DNA of 64,000 bases from positions 1-64,000 of the forward strand of contig JAPLEX010000012.1 in the NCBI GenBank assembly GCA_026390995.1. Reading direction: 5' to 3'. The DNA is from Flavobacterium sp. (GTDB lineage: Bacteria > Bacteroidota > Bacteroidia > Flavobacteriales > Flavobacteriaceae). Position 1 is the first letter of the stretch, and every line of letters starts with the position of its first letter. Under the pieces are notes generated by a model that worked only from the letters and a program-made list of their open reading frames with translations, was not told where the DNA came from and did no database searches. Of this stretch, positions 48,112 through 59,476 are shown one piece after another. Position numbers and translations under genes: made by a program.

Positions 48112-49746
48112 GTGTATATGTGTAGTAAAACCCGTGTGATCTTGCTCTTTGTTGTTTTGGCGCTCAGCAGTTGTGCCAAGCGAGGCTCAATTTCTGGCGG
48201 TTTGAAAGATACCTTGGCTCCGGTGCTTAAAATTTGTTTGCCAAAAAATTATACGACCAATTTTAACGCCAAAACCGTACAGTTTACGTTTGACGAATAC
48301 GTGAAATTGAAAAATGTCAACAAGCAACTCATCATTTCGCCGCCACTCAAATACCAACCTGAAATTACCCCAACTACCGCCAGTAAAACTATTACCCTTA
48401 AAATAAAAGACACCTTAGCGCCCAATACCACCTACAGTTTTAATTTTGGCGAAAGTATTCAAGACAACAACGAAGGCAATCCGTTGCGGCAATTTAAATT
48501 TTTGTGCTCTACCGGAAGTTATATCGATTCCCTTTCGATTAAAGGCACAATCGCCGATGCGCACGACAAAAAAACCGATCATTTTGTTTCGGTCATGTTG
48601 TATGAAGCCAATGAAAAATACACGGATTCCATTATTTTCAAAGAAAATCCGCGCTACGTAACCAACACGCTTGATAGCGCCACCACCTTTCAGTTAGATC
48701 ACCTGAAGGCCGGTAAATACCTGTTGGTTGCAGTAAAAGACCAAAACAACAACTACCGTTTCAACCCCAAAGAAGACAAAATTGGGTTTAGTAGACACTT
48801 CATTACGGTGCCAAACGATAGTGTTTTTAACCTCAACTTATTTAAAGAAGTAGCAGCCAACAAAACCGTAAAACCCACGCAAGCCTCAGCCAATCGTTTG
48901 TTGTTGGGCTACGAAGGTGAGCCAAGCCAAATGAAAGTGACTGTGGCAAAAGCAGGTGAAAACTACCCAGTACTCCTTACCAAATTTCCGAAAAAAGATT
49001 CTATTCAGGTTTGGCATAAGCCCATCAAATGGCCCAGTAAAACCAAAGAAGAAAAAGCCAAAATAGATTCAGTTGCCGTTGCCATTGCCAATGGAAAAGA
49101 CTTGCAAAACTTCGTGGTAAAACTCAAAGGACTGAAAGTTGATTCGTTGGCTGTAAAACCGGTGTTTAGCGGTGTTTTGCCCTTGAAAAATGAATTTGAA
49201 CTGGAAACAACTACCCCTATTATAAAATGGGATGAATCCAAAATGAGCATCAAACGAAAAGATTCTTCGTTGGTCGCTTTTACGGTGGTCAATGACAGTT
49301 GGAACCAAAAATTGAGCCTTGCTTTTGCCAAAGAGCCACTCGAAAAATACAAAATTCAATTCTTGCCTGGTGCCTTGACCGATTTTATGGAGCAAACGAA
49401 TGACACCTTAGTCTATAAAATTGAAACCAAAAACACTTCCGAATACGGAAATTTACAGTTGAATTTCACCAATGCCAAGCGTTTTCCTTTATTAATTGAA
49501 CTCCTAGGTAAATCGGGGGAAGTACTGGAACAGGCGGTAATGGAGAGCCCACAGCCCTTGTCCTTTGTCTTGATACAACCCGAAAAATACACCCTGCGCG
49601 TTGTCTATGACGACAACCTTAACAAAATGTGGGATGCGGGAAATTTCTTGGCCAAAAGACAATCCGAAGAGGTGTTTTATTTTCCCAAAGAAATTGACGT
49701 GCGCGCCAATTGGGATGTTGAACAAACGGTTAATCTTCAACCGTAA
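48112..49746 (+). CDS. Ig-like (Big_5-type) domain-containing lipoprotein
   Basis: Lipobox LSSCAKRGSISGGLKDTLAPVL; VQFTFDEYVKLKNVNKQLIISPPL. Confidence 0.75.
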   Translation: MYMCSKTRVILLFVVLALSSCAKRGSISGGLKDTLAPVLKICLPKNYTTNFNAKTVQFTFDEYVKLKNVNKQLIISPPLKYQPEITPTTASKTITLKIKDTLAPNTTYSFNFGESIQDNNEGNPLRQFKFLCSTGSYIDSLSIKGTIADAHDKKTDHFVSVMLYEANEKYTDSIIFKENPRYVTNTLDSATTFQLDHLKAGKYLLVAVKDQNNNYRFNPKEDKIGFSRHFITVPNDSVFNLNLFKEVAANKTVKPTQASANRLLLGYEGEPSQMKVTVAKAGENYPVLLTKFPKKDSIQVWHKPIKWPSKTKEEKAKIDSVAVAIANGKDLQNFVVKLKGLKVDSLAVKPVFSGVLPLKNEFELETTTPIIKWDESKMSIKRKDSSLVAFTVVNDSWNQKLSLAFAKEPLEKYKIQFLPGALTDFMEQTNDTLVYKIETKNTSEYGNLQLNFTNAKRFPLLIELLGKSGEVLEQAVMESPQPLSFVLIQPEKYTLRVVYDDNLNKMWDAGNFLAKRQSEEVFYFPKEIDVRANWDVEQTVNLQP

Positions 49747-50512
49747 AGCGATCTTGGTCTGCTAAAAACGCAAAGCGCGTCCTGAACTCAAGCAGTTCTT
49801 TTTTATTGATTTCTACCACAGCCACTTCTGCTTTAGATCCCGAATCGTGCAGCAAATTACCTGCAAAATCAATGGCATGCGAATGGCCCGGATAGTCCAA
49901 GTCATTGGCGTCCATTCCAATGCGGTTGACGCCCACTACATAACAACAATTTTCGATGGCGCGGGCTTTGAGCAATGCATCCCAGGCGTTTATTCTAGGT
50001 GAAGGCCAATTGGCCACATACAGTAAGACATCATACGATGCAGTATTCCTTGAAAATACCGGAAAACGCAAATCATAACAGATGAGCGGGCAAATTTTAA
50101 ATCCTTTATACTCAATGATTAATTTATCCCTTCCGGCGGTATACACTTTATCTTCTCCAGCCAAGGTGAACAAGTGTCGTTTATCATAGGTTTTCCAGTC
50201 GCCATCTGGAAATACAAAAACCAAGCGATTGTAAAAAGCACCATTTTCTTCAATCACCAAACTGCCGATAATCGCGCAGTTGTTGGCTTTCGCCAAATCT
50301 TGTAGCCAAGCTATTGTATCGCCATGCATGGTTTCTGCAACCGCTTTGGCGTTCATGGTAAAGCCTGTAGAAAATAGTTCGGGCAGCACAATCAGATCTA
50401 CAGCCGTTGAGATTTCAGCTATTTTTTGGCCTATCCGTTCCCGATTTACAACTGGATTTTCCCATTCTAAGTCGGTTTGGATCCAAGCGATGGTTAATGT
50501 ATCCGAATGCAT
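49730..50512 (-). CDS. Carbon-nitrogen hydrolase (omega-amidase-like)
   Basis: LIVLPELFSTGFTM; YDKRHLF; ICYDLRFPVFSRN. Confidence 0.85.
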   Translation of the reverse strand: MHSDTLTIAWIQTDLEWENPVVNRERIGQKIAEISTAVDLIVLPELFSTGFTMNAKAVAETMHGDTIAWLQDLAKANNCAIIGSLVIEENGAFYNRLVFVFPDGDWKTYDKRHLFTLAGEDKVYTAGRDKLIIEYKGFKICPLICYDLRFPVFSRNTASYDVLLYVANWPSPRINAWDALLKARAIENCCYVVGVNRIGMDANDLDYPGHSHAIDFAGNLLHDSGSKAEVAVVEINKKELLEFRTRFAFLADQDRFTVED

Positions 50513-50518
50513 AGCAGT

Positions 50519-53383
50519 TTAATCGATTTGAATTTCGTCAATAAAAATAAAGGCGTCCCCGCCTGCTCCTTGGTGCCAACTGGGCAGCACGCCAAAATTA
50601 TGCGCCACCACTTTTACGTAGCGCGCGGTCATGCCCGGGAATTGCGTGCCAGTAAAATTCAAAATAGTCGTTTGTTCGGTCTGGGGATCCAACGAATTGT
50701 CCACCGTTCTAAATAAAGTAAAATGTACATTATCTTCTGAAATCAGGTAATCAACGGTGGTGGGCATCAAAATCCAAGAGCGCATGTCTTGCAAAAAGCG
50801 CACACTTATTTGAGTAATCGTTTTGCTTTGCAACATATCAACAGTGGCTTCAAAATCTTGAGATTGGTAGCCTTGCCAGTCACCTTTACGCCAGTTTTCG
50901 GCACCCAAAATACCATCCAACAATCCATCGGGTCCGCCGGCATGGTATTGCGGATTGTAGGTTGATTTGATTTGGATGCCATAGTTGTTGGGCTTTTTGA
51001 AAAAATGAGCGTCAACCGTAGCGCTTTGATTGGCTTTGTTTTTGGAAAATGCTTGAATCGTCGACGTTTTTGAAATGGTAAGCGGTTGGGTATATAGGAA
51101 TGACACACCTGCAATTTTTGGTTCGTCTTTTGTTGTAATCGAATAAAAAATGTCATCAGTCGGGTTTTGTGCAAGCAATTCTATGGTCAAACGATCTTTA
51201 AACGCTTTACTCGCCGCTTGAATGACAGGAACTGGCAAAAGGGATGCTACTTTTGGTGTTTCATCCTTTGAAACCAGTTGAGTCTGTGCCGAACTTCTGC
51301 TTTGAATCAATTGCTCTTTTAATTTATTTCCTGCCAAAAAAATGCTATTCGGTTTCCCATTGACTCGTTGTTTTTTGTAATCCACCAGCGTTTGATTGGT
51401 CTCGTCTTTTATTTTAATGTTAGTAAATAAAGGAGTTATACTTTCCCATTTGTCTTCCCCTGGTGTAACTGCGTATATACCCATTGCACTCAACACATAC
51501 CAGGCGCTCATTTGACCACAATCTTCATTGCCTATCAAACCGTCGGGAGTGTTTTTGTAGAAATTATTTAAAATGTACTTTACTTTTTTCTCTGTTTTTT
51601 CAGGTTTGCCTACATAATTGTACAAATAGGCCATGTGGTGACTGGGCTCATTTCCGTGGGCGTATTGCCCAATTAATCCAGTGACATCGGCCTGTTCTCG
51701 GCCGGTAGTTTTGGATGCACTTTCAAAGAGTTCGTCGAGTTTGGTTTCAAATTTTGCTGCCCCGCCGTAGGCTTCAATCATCCCAGGAATATCTTGTGGG
51801 ACGAAAAACGAATATTGCCAGCTGTTGCCTTCGGTAAAATTATTGTTGATCTCCCGCGGATCAAAAGGATTGTTCCAACCTCCGTTTTTCTTGGGGTGCA
51901 TGAAACTCAATTTATTATCAAACACGTTCTTCCAACTTTGAGACCGTTTCATGAAATAATCATAGTCTTCTTGTTTGTTTACGATTAGCGCCATTTGGGC
52001 AATGCACCAATCGTCGTAGGCATATTCGAGGGTTTTGGACACGCTTTCGTGCTCGTCGTCCATCGAGATAAAACCTTGTTTTTTGTAGGCTTCCAATCCC
52101 AAATGATCCAACATGGCGCTGTGTTTGGCGGCTTCAAATGCTTTTGTATAATCAAAACCTGTGATGCCTTTGGTCATGGCATCGGCTAGTACCGAAACCG
52201 AATGGTAGCCAATCATACAATCGGTTTCATTCGAGGCCAATTCCCAAACCGGCAATCGACCGCCTTGCTCGTATTGAGCCAAAAAAGTATTGATGAAATC
52301 GGCGGTGCGTTTTTTATCGATCAAGGTATACAAGGGATGTGCCGCCCGAAAGGTATCCCAAAGCGAAAACACCGAATAATAATCAAAGCCTTCAGCCCGG
52401 TGAATGGCATTGTCTCTGCCGCGGTAACTGCCGTCTACATCTTGTGCAATATTGGGCTGCATCATGGTGTGATACAAAGCTGTATAAAAAATGGCCGATT
52501 CGTTTTGGTTGGCGGTTGTGACTTCAATTTTTGACAATTCCTTGTCCCAAAGGGCTGCCGCGTCTTGGCGCACTTTTTCAAAATCCCACTTCTTAATTTC
52601 AGTACTGTTGCGTTTTGCGCCTTCAAAACTGGTGGGGGAAAGCGAGACTTTCATTAGGATTTTTTCGCCTTTTTGAACTTGTTTTGAAAAACTCATGGCC
52701 ACTTTTGTGCCAGAATATTCGTTGCTTTCACTTATTGAATTGGCGGTATATTTGGACACGAGCAAAGGTGTATTAAATTCGATTCGGGCAAACACATATT
52801 GGTCTTTGGCCCAGGCTTCACTTCTGCGCAGCACTTCGATGGTTTTGTCGTCAATGATTTTTATTCTCCCTTCGAGTAATTTATCGCGGTGATTCAAATC
52901 CAGAATAATGTTGGCTTGTCCGGCTTCAGTAAAGGTATATTCATGAAATCCTACTCGGGTTGATGCGGTCAATCGCGCCTGGATGTTGTGCTTGTCGAGT
53001 TTTACAGCATAATAGCCCGCTGAAGCTTTTTCATTGGCATGCGAAAAGGAAGAAGAATAGACCTTGTGATCCAACGAAGGCTCGGCCATAGTAGGCATGA
53101 GCATGATATCGCCAAAATCAGAGCAGCCCGTACCATTGAGGTGGGTGTGCGAAAATCCATAGATCACCGAATCCGAATAATGGTAACCCGAACAGCCGTC
53201 CCAACTGCCGTCAATGCGGGTATCGGGCGACAATTGCACCATGCCAAAAGGGACTGTTGCGCCCGGAAAGGTATGGCCGTGTCCGCCAGTTCCGATAAAG
53301 GGATTCACATATTGGCTAAGCGATTGCGCAGTTGCCGAAACTGCAAATACCAAAAGTGCGAGCGCGTACAATCTTTTTTTCAT
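50519..53383 (-). CDS. GH92 family alpha-mannosidase-like protein
   Basis: YVNPFIGTGGHGHTFPGATVPFGMVQLSPDT; GNEPSHHMAYLYNYVGKP; GNEDCGQMSAWYVLSAMG. Confidence 0.92.
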   Translation of the reverse strand: MKKRLYALALLVFAVSATAQSLSQYVNPFIGTGGHGHTFPGATVPFGMVQLSPDTRIDGSWDGCSGYHYSDSVIYGFSHTHLNGTGCSDFGDIMLMPTMAEPSLDHKVYSSSFSHANEKASAGYYAVKLDKHNIQARLTASTRVGFHEYTFTEAGQANIILDLNHRDKLLEGRIKIIDDKTIEVLRRSEAWAKDQYVFARIEFNTPLLVSKYTANSISESNEYSGTKVAMSFSKQVQKGEKILMKVSLSPTSFEGAKRNSTEIKKWDFEKVRQDAAALWDKELSKIEVTTANQNESAIFYTALYHTMMQPNIAQDVDGSYRGRDNAIHRAEGFDYYSVFSLWDTFRAAHPLYTLIDKKRTADFINTFLAQYEQGGRLPVWELASNETDCMIGYHSVSVLADAMTKGITGFDYTKAFEAAKHSAMLDHLGLEAYKKQGFISMDDEHESVSKTLEYAYDDWCIAQMALIVNKQEDYDYFMKRSQSWKNVFDNKLSFMHPKKNGGWNNPFDPREINNNFTEGNSWQYSFFVPQDIPGMIEAYGGAAKFETKLDELFESASKTTGREQADVTGLIGQYAHGNEPSHHMAYLYNYVGKPEKTEKKVKYILNNFYKNTPDGLIGNEDCGQMSAWYVLSAMGIYAVTPGEDKWESITPLFTNIKIKDETNQTLVDYKKQRVNGKPNSIFLAGNKLKEQLIQSRSSAQTQLVSKDETPKVASLLPVPVIQAASKAFKDRLTIELLAQNPTDDIFYSITTKDEPKIAGVSFLYTQPLTISKTSTIQAFSKNKANQSATVDAHFFKKPNNYGIQIKSTYNPQYHAGGPDGLLDGILGAENWRKGDWQGYQSQDFEATVDMLQSKTITQISVRFLQDMRSWILMPTTVDYLISEDNVHFTLFRTVDNSLDPQTEQTTILNFTGTQFPGMTARYVKVVAHNFGVLPSWHQGAGGDAFIFIDEIQID

Positions 53384-53396
53384 AGTGCTAAGCGTA

Positions 53397-54233
53397 TTAT
53401 TTTAATTCCAGTTGTACAAAAACCGGAAGGTGATCGGAGGGATAATGATTGTTGATGGCGTCACTCAACACCGCATATTTTTTTACCGCAAAACCCGATT
53501 TGGACACAAAAACATAATCAATCAATTGAGTCACCGGCTTGTCATGAGCAAAACCATTAAAGGTGCCTGCTGGACCAAAGGGCCTGGTTTGCGAAAAATC
53601 GCGGGCATCGTTGAGGCTATTTTTTAGGTTTTGAATGCGCAAGTGGTTGGGTGTCGTATTAAAATCGCCCATCAGAATAACGGGGTAATTTGCCGTGTTG
53701 ACTGCCTTAATTTTGGTTAAAATCAAGTCAAGGCCTTTAGTTCTCGCTTCTTCTCCCAGGTGATCGAGGTGTGTGTTAAATACCCAAAAACGTTTTCCGG
53801 AAGGTAAATCGGTAAATAAACCAAACGTACACACGCGCAAGCACGCGGCATCCCATCCTTTGGAGATGAGTTCGGGAGTTGGAGACAACCAAAAAGTAGT
53901 TTCGTGTTGAACGGTAAATCGGCTGGATTGGTAAAAAATAGATGACGCTTCGCCTTGGTTTTCGCCTTCTCTGCCAATGCCAATGTGTTTGTATGCTGGC
54001 AAAGCCAATTGGATGTCTACCACCTGCTGCGGCAAGGCTTCTTGTATGCCAAAAATGGAGGGCGCGTAGTAGGCCAGTTGATCGGTTAAAAAATGGTTTC
54101 GGTGGTTCCAATCGTTATCGGCATCTGAGGCCACATCCAAGCGAATGTTATAGGTCATGACGGCCAAATCTTGCGCTTGGGCACTATTGCCTAAAAGCAG
54201 AACAAGTAGCAGAACGTAACCTATATTTTTCAT
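53397..54233 (-). CDS. Secreted endonuclease/exonuclease/phosphatase family protein
   Basis: MTYNIRLD; GIQEAL; NTHLDHLG; MGDFNTTP; YPSDHLPVFVQL. Confidence 0.9.
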   Translation of the reverse strand: MKNIGYVLLLVLLLGNSAQAQDLAVMTYNIRLDVASDADNDWNHRNHFLTDQLAYYAPSIFGIQEALPQQVVDIQLALPAYKHIGIGREGENQGEASSIFYQSSRFTVQHETTFWLSPTPELISKGWDAACLRVCTFGLFTDLPSGKRFWVFNTHLDHLGEEARTKGLDLILTKIKAVNTANYPVILMGDFNTTPNHLRIQNLKNSLNDARDFSQTRPFGPAGTFNGFAHDKPVTQLIDYVFVSKSGFAVKKYAVLSDAINNHYPSDHLPVFVQLELK

Positions 54234-54288
54234 GTGTGTGCAATCAAATTAACGTCTTGTAAATATAATGGATTTGGCTTTACCAAAT

Positions 54289-54319
54289 AAAAAAACGCAT
54301 CCGGTTGGGGATGCGTTTG
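54289..54319 (-). terminator. Rho-independent terminator 3' of sdhB
   Basis: aaaaaacgcatccggttggggatgcgttt. Confidence 0.6.
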
Positions 54320-54340
54320 TGCTATGCTTTAGAACTTGAA

Positions 54341-55102
54341 TTAAATGATACTGGCTTTCAAATACTCGCGGTTCATACGGGCAATGTTCTCTAATGAAAT
54401 TCCTTTTGGACATTCAATTTCGCAAGCGCCGGTGTTGGTACAGTTTCCAAATCCTTCTTCGTCCATTTGACGTACCATATTAAGAACACGGTTGGTAGCT
54501 TCCACTTTTCCTTGTGGCAACAACGCATATTGCGATACTTTGGCTCCTACAAACAACATGGCTGACCCGTTTTTACAGGTGGCTACACAAGCCCCACATC
54601 CAATACAAGCCGCCGCTTCAAACGCTTTGTCTGCATCGTTTTTTGGAATAGGCGTGGCGTTGGCATCAATGGTTCTGCCAGAAGTATTTACCGATACAAA
54701 TCCTCCTGCTTGTTGGATTCGATCGAATGCGCTTCGGTCAACCATTAAGTCTTTTACTACTGGAAAAGCACGGCTTCTCCAAGGCTCTACAAAAATGGTG
54801 TCGCCGTCTTTAAACATACGCATGTGCAATTGACAGGTAGTAATTCCGGTATCTGGACCGTGCGCTCTTCCGTTGATGAACAACGAACACATGCCGCAAA
54901 TTCCTTCACGACAATCGTGGTCAAAAGCGATGGGTTCTTTTTGTTCGTTGATCAATTGTTCGTTCAATTGATCCAACATTTCTAAAAATGAACTGGCAGT
55001 AGAAACATTGTCTAATTTGTATGTTTCCATTTTCCCTTTCGCTTGCGCGTTTTTTTGACGCCAAATTTTAAGGGTAATATTGATATTTTTTGCTGCACTC
55101 AT
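54341..55102 (-). CDS. sdhB: Succinate dehydrogenase/fumarate reductase iron-sulfur subunit
   Basis: [48 protein letters not shown]. Confidence 0.95.
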   Translation of the reverse strand: MSAAKNINITLKIWRQKNAQAKGKMETYKLDNVSTASSFLEMLDQLNEQLINEQKEPIAFDHDCREGICGMCSLFINGRAHGPDTGITTCQLHMRMFKDGDTIFVEPWRSRAFPVVKDLMVDRSAFDRIQQAGGFVSVNTSGRTIDANATPIPKNDADKAFEAAACIGCGACVATCKNGSAMLFVGAKVSQYALLPQGKVEATNRVLNMVRQMDEEGFGNCTNTGACEIECPKGISLENIARMNREYLKASII

Positions 55103-55119
55103 GTTTGATTAAATTTAGC

Positions 55120-55564
55120 CAATAGCCATTAGGCAATAGGCATTAATGTACTTTATGTTTTACTCGATTCTATTTTAGTTATAAATGAATTTATCATTTT
55201 GCTTTCTTCAATAATTTGATTCATTAAGTTGGCAAATAATTTTTCATTCTTAATCAATTTTAGTTTTTCGGCAAGAATCAACTGTGTTTCTAATTCAAAT
55301 AACGAGCCCCTTGCAATAGTTATAAAATAAATATAACTCTGAGTTGAATTTCTACCGTACCCTTCCGCAATATTTGAAGGAATTGACAATGCAGCTCTTT
55401 TTAACTGACTGGTCAGGGCATATCGCTCTTCTTTTGGAAACTCTTCAGTTAACTCATACACATTAACGACAATGTTTATTCCTTTTTGCCAAATTAATAG
55501 ATCTTTATATGACTTAATTTCAATCATCTACTATTGCCTTTTACCTATTGCCTAATGGCTATTG
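55120..55564. repeat. Perfect 21-bp inverted repeat (55120-55140 / 55544-55564) flanking a four-helix-bundle ORF
   Basis: caatagccattaggcaatagg and its exact reverse complement cctattgcctaatggctattg. Confidence 0.92.
55153..55527 (-). CDS. Four helix bundle protein (S23 / 23S rRNA-intervening-sequence-associated family)
   Basis: SYKDLLIWQKGINIVVNVYELTEEFPKEERYALTSQLKRAALSIPSNIAEGYGR signature. Confidence 0.93.
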   Translation of the reverse strand: MIEIKSYKDLLIWQKGINIVVNVYELTEEFPKEERYALTSQLKRAALSIPSNIAEGYGRNSTQSYIYFITIARGSLFELETQLILAEKLKLIKNEKLFANLMNQIIEESKMINSFITKIESSKT

Positions 55565-55584
55565 CCTAATGCCTAACGCCTATT

Positions 55585-57594
55585 TTATTTATAATTTCTC
55601 GCTGCTATTTTGATAAATTCATAATCCAATGCTTCTTTGTGTAACACCTCATTGTTGATGTCATCGCCTTGGTATTCCCAAGCGCCTACAAATTTGAAGT
55701 TTTCGTCGTCACGCAAGGTTTCGCCTTCTGCATCTTGGTACTCTTCGCGGAAGTGTCCTCCACACGATTCGTTTCTTTGTAAAGCATCCTTTGCCATCAA
55801 TTGGCCCAAATCAATAAAATCAGCCACACGAAGAGCTTTTTCCAATTCTTGGTTTACCTCGTCGGCACTTCCTGGAACGTATACGTCTTTGAAAAATTCT
55901 TCTTTCAAGGCGGCAATTTCGGCGATGGCTTCTTTTAATCCCGCTTCGTTTCGACCCATTCCTACTTTGTTCCACATGATGCGGCCCAAGCGTTTATGGA
56001 AGTGATCCACTGATTTTGATCCTTTGTTGGATATAAACTTTTCTATGGTTGCTTTTACGCGGTTTTCTGCTTCAGCAAATTCAGGCGAATCAGTCGAAAT
56101 TTTTCCGGTACGAATGTCGTCTGCCAAATAATTAGAAATGGTATAAGGCAACACAAAATACCCGTCAGCCAACCCTTGCATCAAAGCAGAGGCGCCCAAA
56201 CGGTTGGCTCCATGGTCAGAGAAATTGGCTTCTCCTGCCACAAAACAGCCCGGAATAGTAGATTGTAAATTGTAATCCACCCAAACGCCTCCCATGGTAT
56301 AGTGCACCGCAGGATAGATTTTCATTGGGGTTTCATAGGGATTTTCGTCGGTAATTTTTTGGTACATGGTAAACAAGTTGCCATATTTCTCTTTCAACCA
56401 CTGTTTCCCTAAAGCAGTAATTTCTTCGGGAGTTGGGTGGTGATTTCCTTTGGCATAGGCCGCTTGTTTTCCTTTGTTTTGGATCTCGGTAGAGAAATCC
56501 AAATACACGCCTTCATTGGTGTCATTGGCTTCAATTCCATGACCTGCGTCACACACTTCCTTGGCGGCTCTCGATGAAATATCTCGTGGCGCAAGGTTTC
56601 CATAAGAAGGATATTTACGCTCTAAATAATAATCTCTGTCTTCTTCTTTAATATCAGTCGGTTTTAATTTTCCTGCACGAATGGCTTCGGCATCTTCTTT
56701 TTTCTTGGGTACCCAAATACGACCAGAATTTCGAAGGGACTCCGACATCAAGGTCAATTTGGCTTGATTGGTTCCGTGAACCGGAATACAGGTGGGGTGA
56801 ATTTGAACATAACACGGATTGGCAAAAGCTGCTCCTTGTTTGTGTACTTTCCAACCTGCGGTCACGTTACTTCCCATCGCATTAGTGGACAAGAAATACA
56901 CGTTTCCGTATCCGCCAGAAGCAATCACCACGGCATGTGCCGAGTGACGCTCCAATTCTCCAGTCACTAAATTACGGGCGATAATTCCACGGGCTTTGCC
57001 GTCAACTTTTACCAAATCCAACATTTCGTGGCGAGTAAACATCTCTACGCGTCCCAATCCAACTTGTCTTGATAAGGCAGAGTAAGCGCCCAACAACAAC
57101 TGTTGACCGGTTTGTCCTGCAGCATAAAATGTACGTTGTACTTGAGTTCCGCCAAACGAACGGTTGTCTAACAATCCGCCGTAATCGCGGGCAAAGGGAA
57201 CGCCTTGTGCCACACATTGGTCAATGATGTTTCCGGAAACTTCGGCCAAACGGTGTACGTTGGCTTCACGGGCACGGTAATCGCCACCTTTAATGGTATC
57301 GTAAAACAAGCGGTAGGTACTGTCGCCGTCGTTTTGGTAATTTTTTGCAGCATTGATTCCTCCTTGTGCCGCAATAGAATGGGCACGTCTGGGCGAATCT
57401 TGGAAACAAAATGCTTTTACGTTGTAGCCCATTTCACCCAAAGAAGCAGCAGCCGAAGCGCCTGCTAATCCTGTTCCTACGACAATGATGTCAATTTTAG
57501 GACGGTTATTTGGAGCAACCAATTTAAGATGATCCTTATGAGAAGTCCATTTTTCTGATAAAGGACCTTGGGGTATTTTTGAATCTAATATCAT
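55585..57594 (-). CDS. sdhA: Succinate dehydrogenase/fumarate reductase flavoprotein subunit
   Basis: [61 protein letters not shown]. Confidence 0.95.
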   Translation of the reverse strand: MILDSKIPQGPLSEKWTSHKDHLKLVAPNNRPKIDIIVVGTGLAGASAAASLGEMGYNVKAFCFQDSPRRAHSIAAQGGINAAKNYQNDGDSTYRLFYDTIKGGDYRAREANVHRLAEVSGNIIDQCVAQGVPFARDYGGLLDNRSFGGTQVQRTFYAAGQTGQQLLLGAYSALSRQVGLGRVEMFTRHEMLDLVKVDGKARGIIARNLVTGELERHSAHAVVIASGGYGNVYFLSTNAMGSNVTAGWKVHKQGAAFANPCYVQIHPTCIPVHGTNQAKLTLMSESLRNSGRIWVPKKKEDAEAIRAGKLKPTDIKEEDRDYYLERKYPSYGNLAPRDISSRAAKEVCDAGHGIEANDTNEGVYLDFSTEIQNKGKQAAYAKGNHHPTPEEITALGKQWLKEKYGNLFTMYQKITDENPYETPMKIYPAVHYTMGGVWVDYNLQSTIPGCFVAGEANFSDHGANRLGASALMQGLADGYFVLPYTISNYLADDIRTGKISTDSPEFAEAENRVKATIEKFISNKGSKSVDHFHKRLGRIMWNKVGMGRNEAGLKEAIAEIAALKEEFFKDVYVPGSADEVNQELEKALRVADFIDLGQLMAKDALQRNESCGGHFREEYQDAEGETLRDDENFKFVGAWEYQGDDINNEVLHKEALDYEFIKIAARNYK

Positions 57595-57605
57595 ACTCGG
57601 AACAA

Positions 57606-58268
57606 TTACTGATTAAAAAAATGAAACAACGCGATAAACACAAATCCAAAAGGCACTAAGATGGCAAAGGCGTAGCCTAATTTTTGAATGGATTTAGAAT
57701 AGCGGTTGTTGAATCCTACTGATTGAAACGACGAGGCAAATCCGTGCCACAAATGCACCGAAAGCAACACAAAGCATACGCTGTAAATACCCACTCGAGT
57801 TGGGTTTTGGAACTTGGCCACCAACTCTGTGTAATAACGATCGGCTTCTACAGGTGCGTGTTCAATGTATTTATAAGTCATTTCATGTACCCAAAAATCA
57901 TAAAAATGCAAGCCCAAGAAAGCCAAAACGACTATCCCAGAAATAATCATGTTGCGAGAAGCCCAAGAAGCATTGGCGGAGCCGTTATACTTGGCATAGG
58001 ATTGCGGTCGTGCACTTCGGTTTTTTAATTCCAACACAAAACCCATCACAAAGTGAAACACAACACCAGCTACTAAGATGGGTTGCATTAAAAATTGAAT
58101 GACTGGATTATATCCCATAAAATGAGACATTTCGTTGAAGGTTGAAACACTAAAAACCGACATCAAATTGATGAAGAAATGCAGAGATAAAAAAGAAAGT
58201 AAGAAAAGTCCCGAAAGAGCCATGGCGACTTTTTTTCCGATGGAGGACTGTACTATCGTATTTGCCAT
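57606..58268 (-). CDS. sdhC: Succinate dehydrogenase cytochrome b subunit
   Basis: 220 aa, five hydrophobic helices, heme-type His residues, upstream of sdhA. Confidence 0.9.
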   Translation of the reverse strand: MANTIVQSSIGKKVAMALSGLFLLSFLSLHFFINLMSVFSVSTFNEMSHFMGYNPVIQFLMQPILVAGVVFHFVMGFVLELKNRSARPQSYAKYNGSANASWASRNMIISGIVVLAFLGLHFYDFWVHEMTYKYIEHAPVEADRYYTELVAKFQNPTRVGIYSVCFVLLSVHLWHGFASSFQSVGFNNRYSKSIQKLGYAFAILVPFGFVFIALFHFFNQ

Positions 58269-58440
58269 AAGATATGTATGAATTGTTTAAAAAAATCAGA
58301 CAAAAATACAGCTTATTGCAAACAACTACAACCCTTTTAATCTAATTTATAATGATTTTAAAATGTTGATTTGTTTTAAAAAAAGGCGCTGAAAAACAAA
58401 CTGTTACAGCTTTTTTTCAGTAAAATAAAATGCGAAAAAA

Positions 58441-59319
58441 TCAATAGGTTTTCACCACATCCTCGTCAATGACCAAAATAAAATCGGCTTTTGATAAATT
58501 TTCGGGCGCCAATGCATTCAAATCGGCTTGTGTAACGGTAGAAATGGTAATTATTTTGAGTTCGGGAAGTGCCCGTTTCAAATAGAAGCCAATTCCTTCA
58601 AAATTATCGCTGTGATAGGAGCCGTTGTAATGCAAGAATACGCCTTTTTCGGGCAAACGTTTAGCAATGAAATGAGCCATAGTGGCGTCTTTGATTGCTT
58701 GTGCTTTGGGTAGATTTTCTCCGCCATGACCACCCATTTCGGCCAACATATTGGCATATCCGGGCAAATTGGCATCATAAAAAATAGGCAAAGGCGCCAT
58801 CCAAGTTTTTTCCTGTTCGGTCAATTCGAGTAAAACCTCCAAACCTTTTTTGTAAACCAAACTGGCGTATTTTCTGGGGACATTGGTTGCTATAAATGGC
58901 AACGATTTTTCCTTGGCCCAATCGACCAAGGGCTTGTAATCGGTTTTGTAATTGGGCCACAAACGGGCCGTGCTGTCTAGTTCTTTTTGGGTGATTTTAT
59001 TAGCTAAATAGGCATTGAGTTGCAACTGGTTGTCGGCTTCAAACATTTCGGCACCTAAAGTCAAGGAGGTTTTAGTCGCTATATCTTTGGCCAACTCGAG
59101 TTCTAACCAATGCACCACCGAATTGTCGTGGTATTCGCCAAACAAAACCACTTCGCTCTTGGCGGCCTGGCGCAACAGTTTGGCATACGTCGTTTTTTGG
59201 CCCGTTTTGGTAAAAACCGCGTAGGGCGATTTCTCCTGGGCAATCAACAAACAAGTGCTCCATAAACAAACAAATAACAAACGCATAGAAAGTAGTTTTA
59301 AGGAAGCTAATTTATGCAA
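58441..59319 (-). CDS. ChaN-family (DUF399) protein
   Basis: VVLFGEYHDNSVVHWLELELAKDI; LGAEMFEADNQLQLNAYL; KAQAIKDATMAHFI. Confidence 0.85.
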   Translation of the reverse strand: MHKLASLKLLSMRLLFVCLWSTCLLIAQEKSPYAVFTKTGQKTTYAKLLRQAAKSEVVLFGEYHDNSVVHWLELELAKDIATKTSLTLGAEMFEADNQLQLNAYLANKITQKELDSTARLWPNYKTDYKPLVDWAKEKSLPFIATNVPRKYASLVYKKGLEVLLELTEQEKTWMAPLPIFYDANLPGYANMLAEMGGHGGENLPKAQAIKDATMAHFIAKRLPEKGVFLHYNGSYHSDNFEGIGFYLKRALPELKIITISTVTQADLNALAPENLSKADFILVIDEDVVKTY

Positions 59320-59476
59320 TTATTGTGGGCCATCTTGGGGTGTGATTTAAGAATTTGATAAAATAGGTAGGCCTATTTTTAGAATTTAATAAAAATGCAG
59401 AAATCCCTTGATTTCATTGACAATTGCGCTAAAAATAAATTGGTTAATTGTAGATTTACTGCTTAAAATTTGCTCC

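Noticed and set aside
55153-55527. Four-helix-bundle ORF considered as an Avd component of a diversity-generating retroelement
   Set aside because: No reverse transcriptase or TR/VR repeats are nearby; the sequence fits the S23/IVP family instead.
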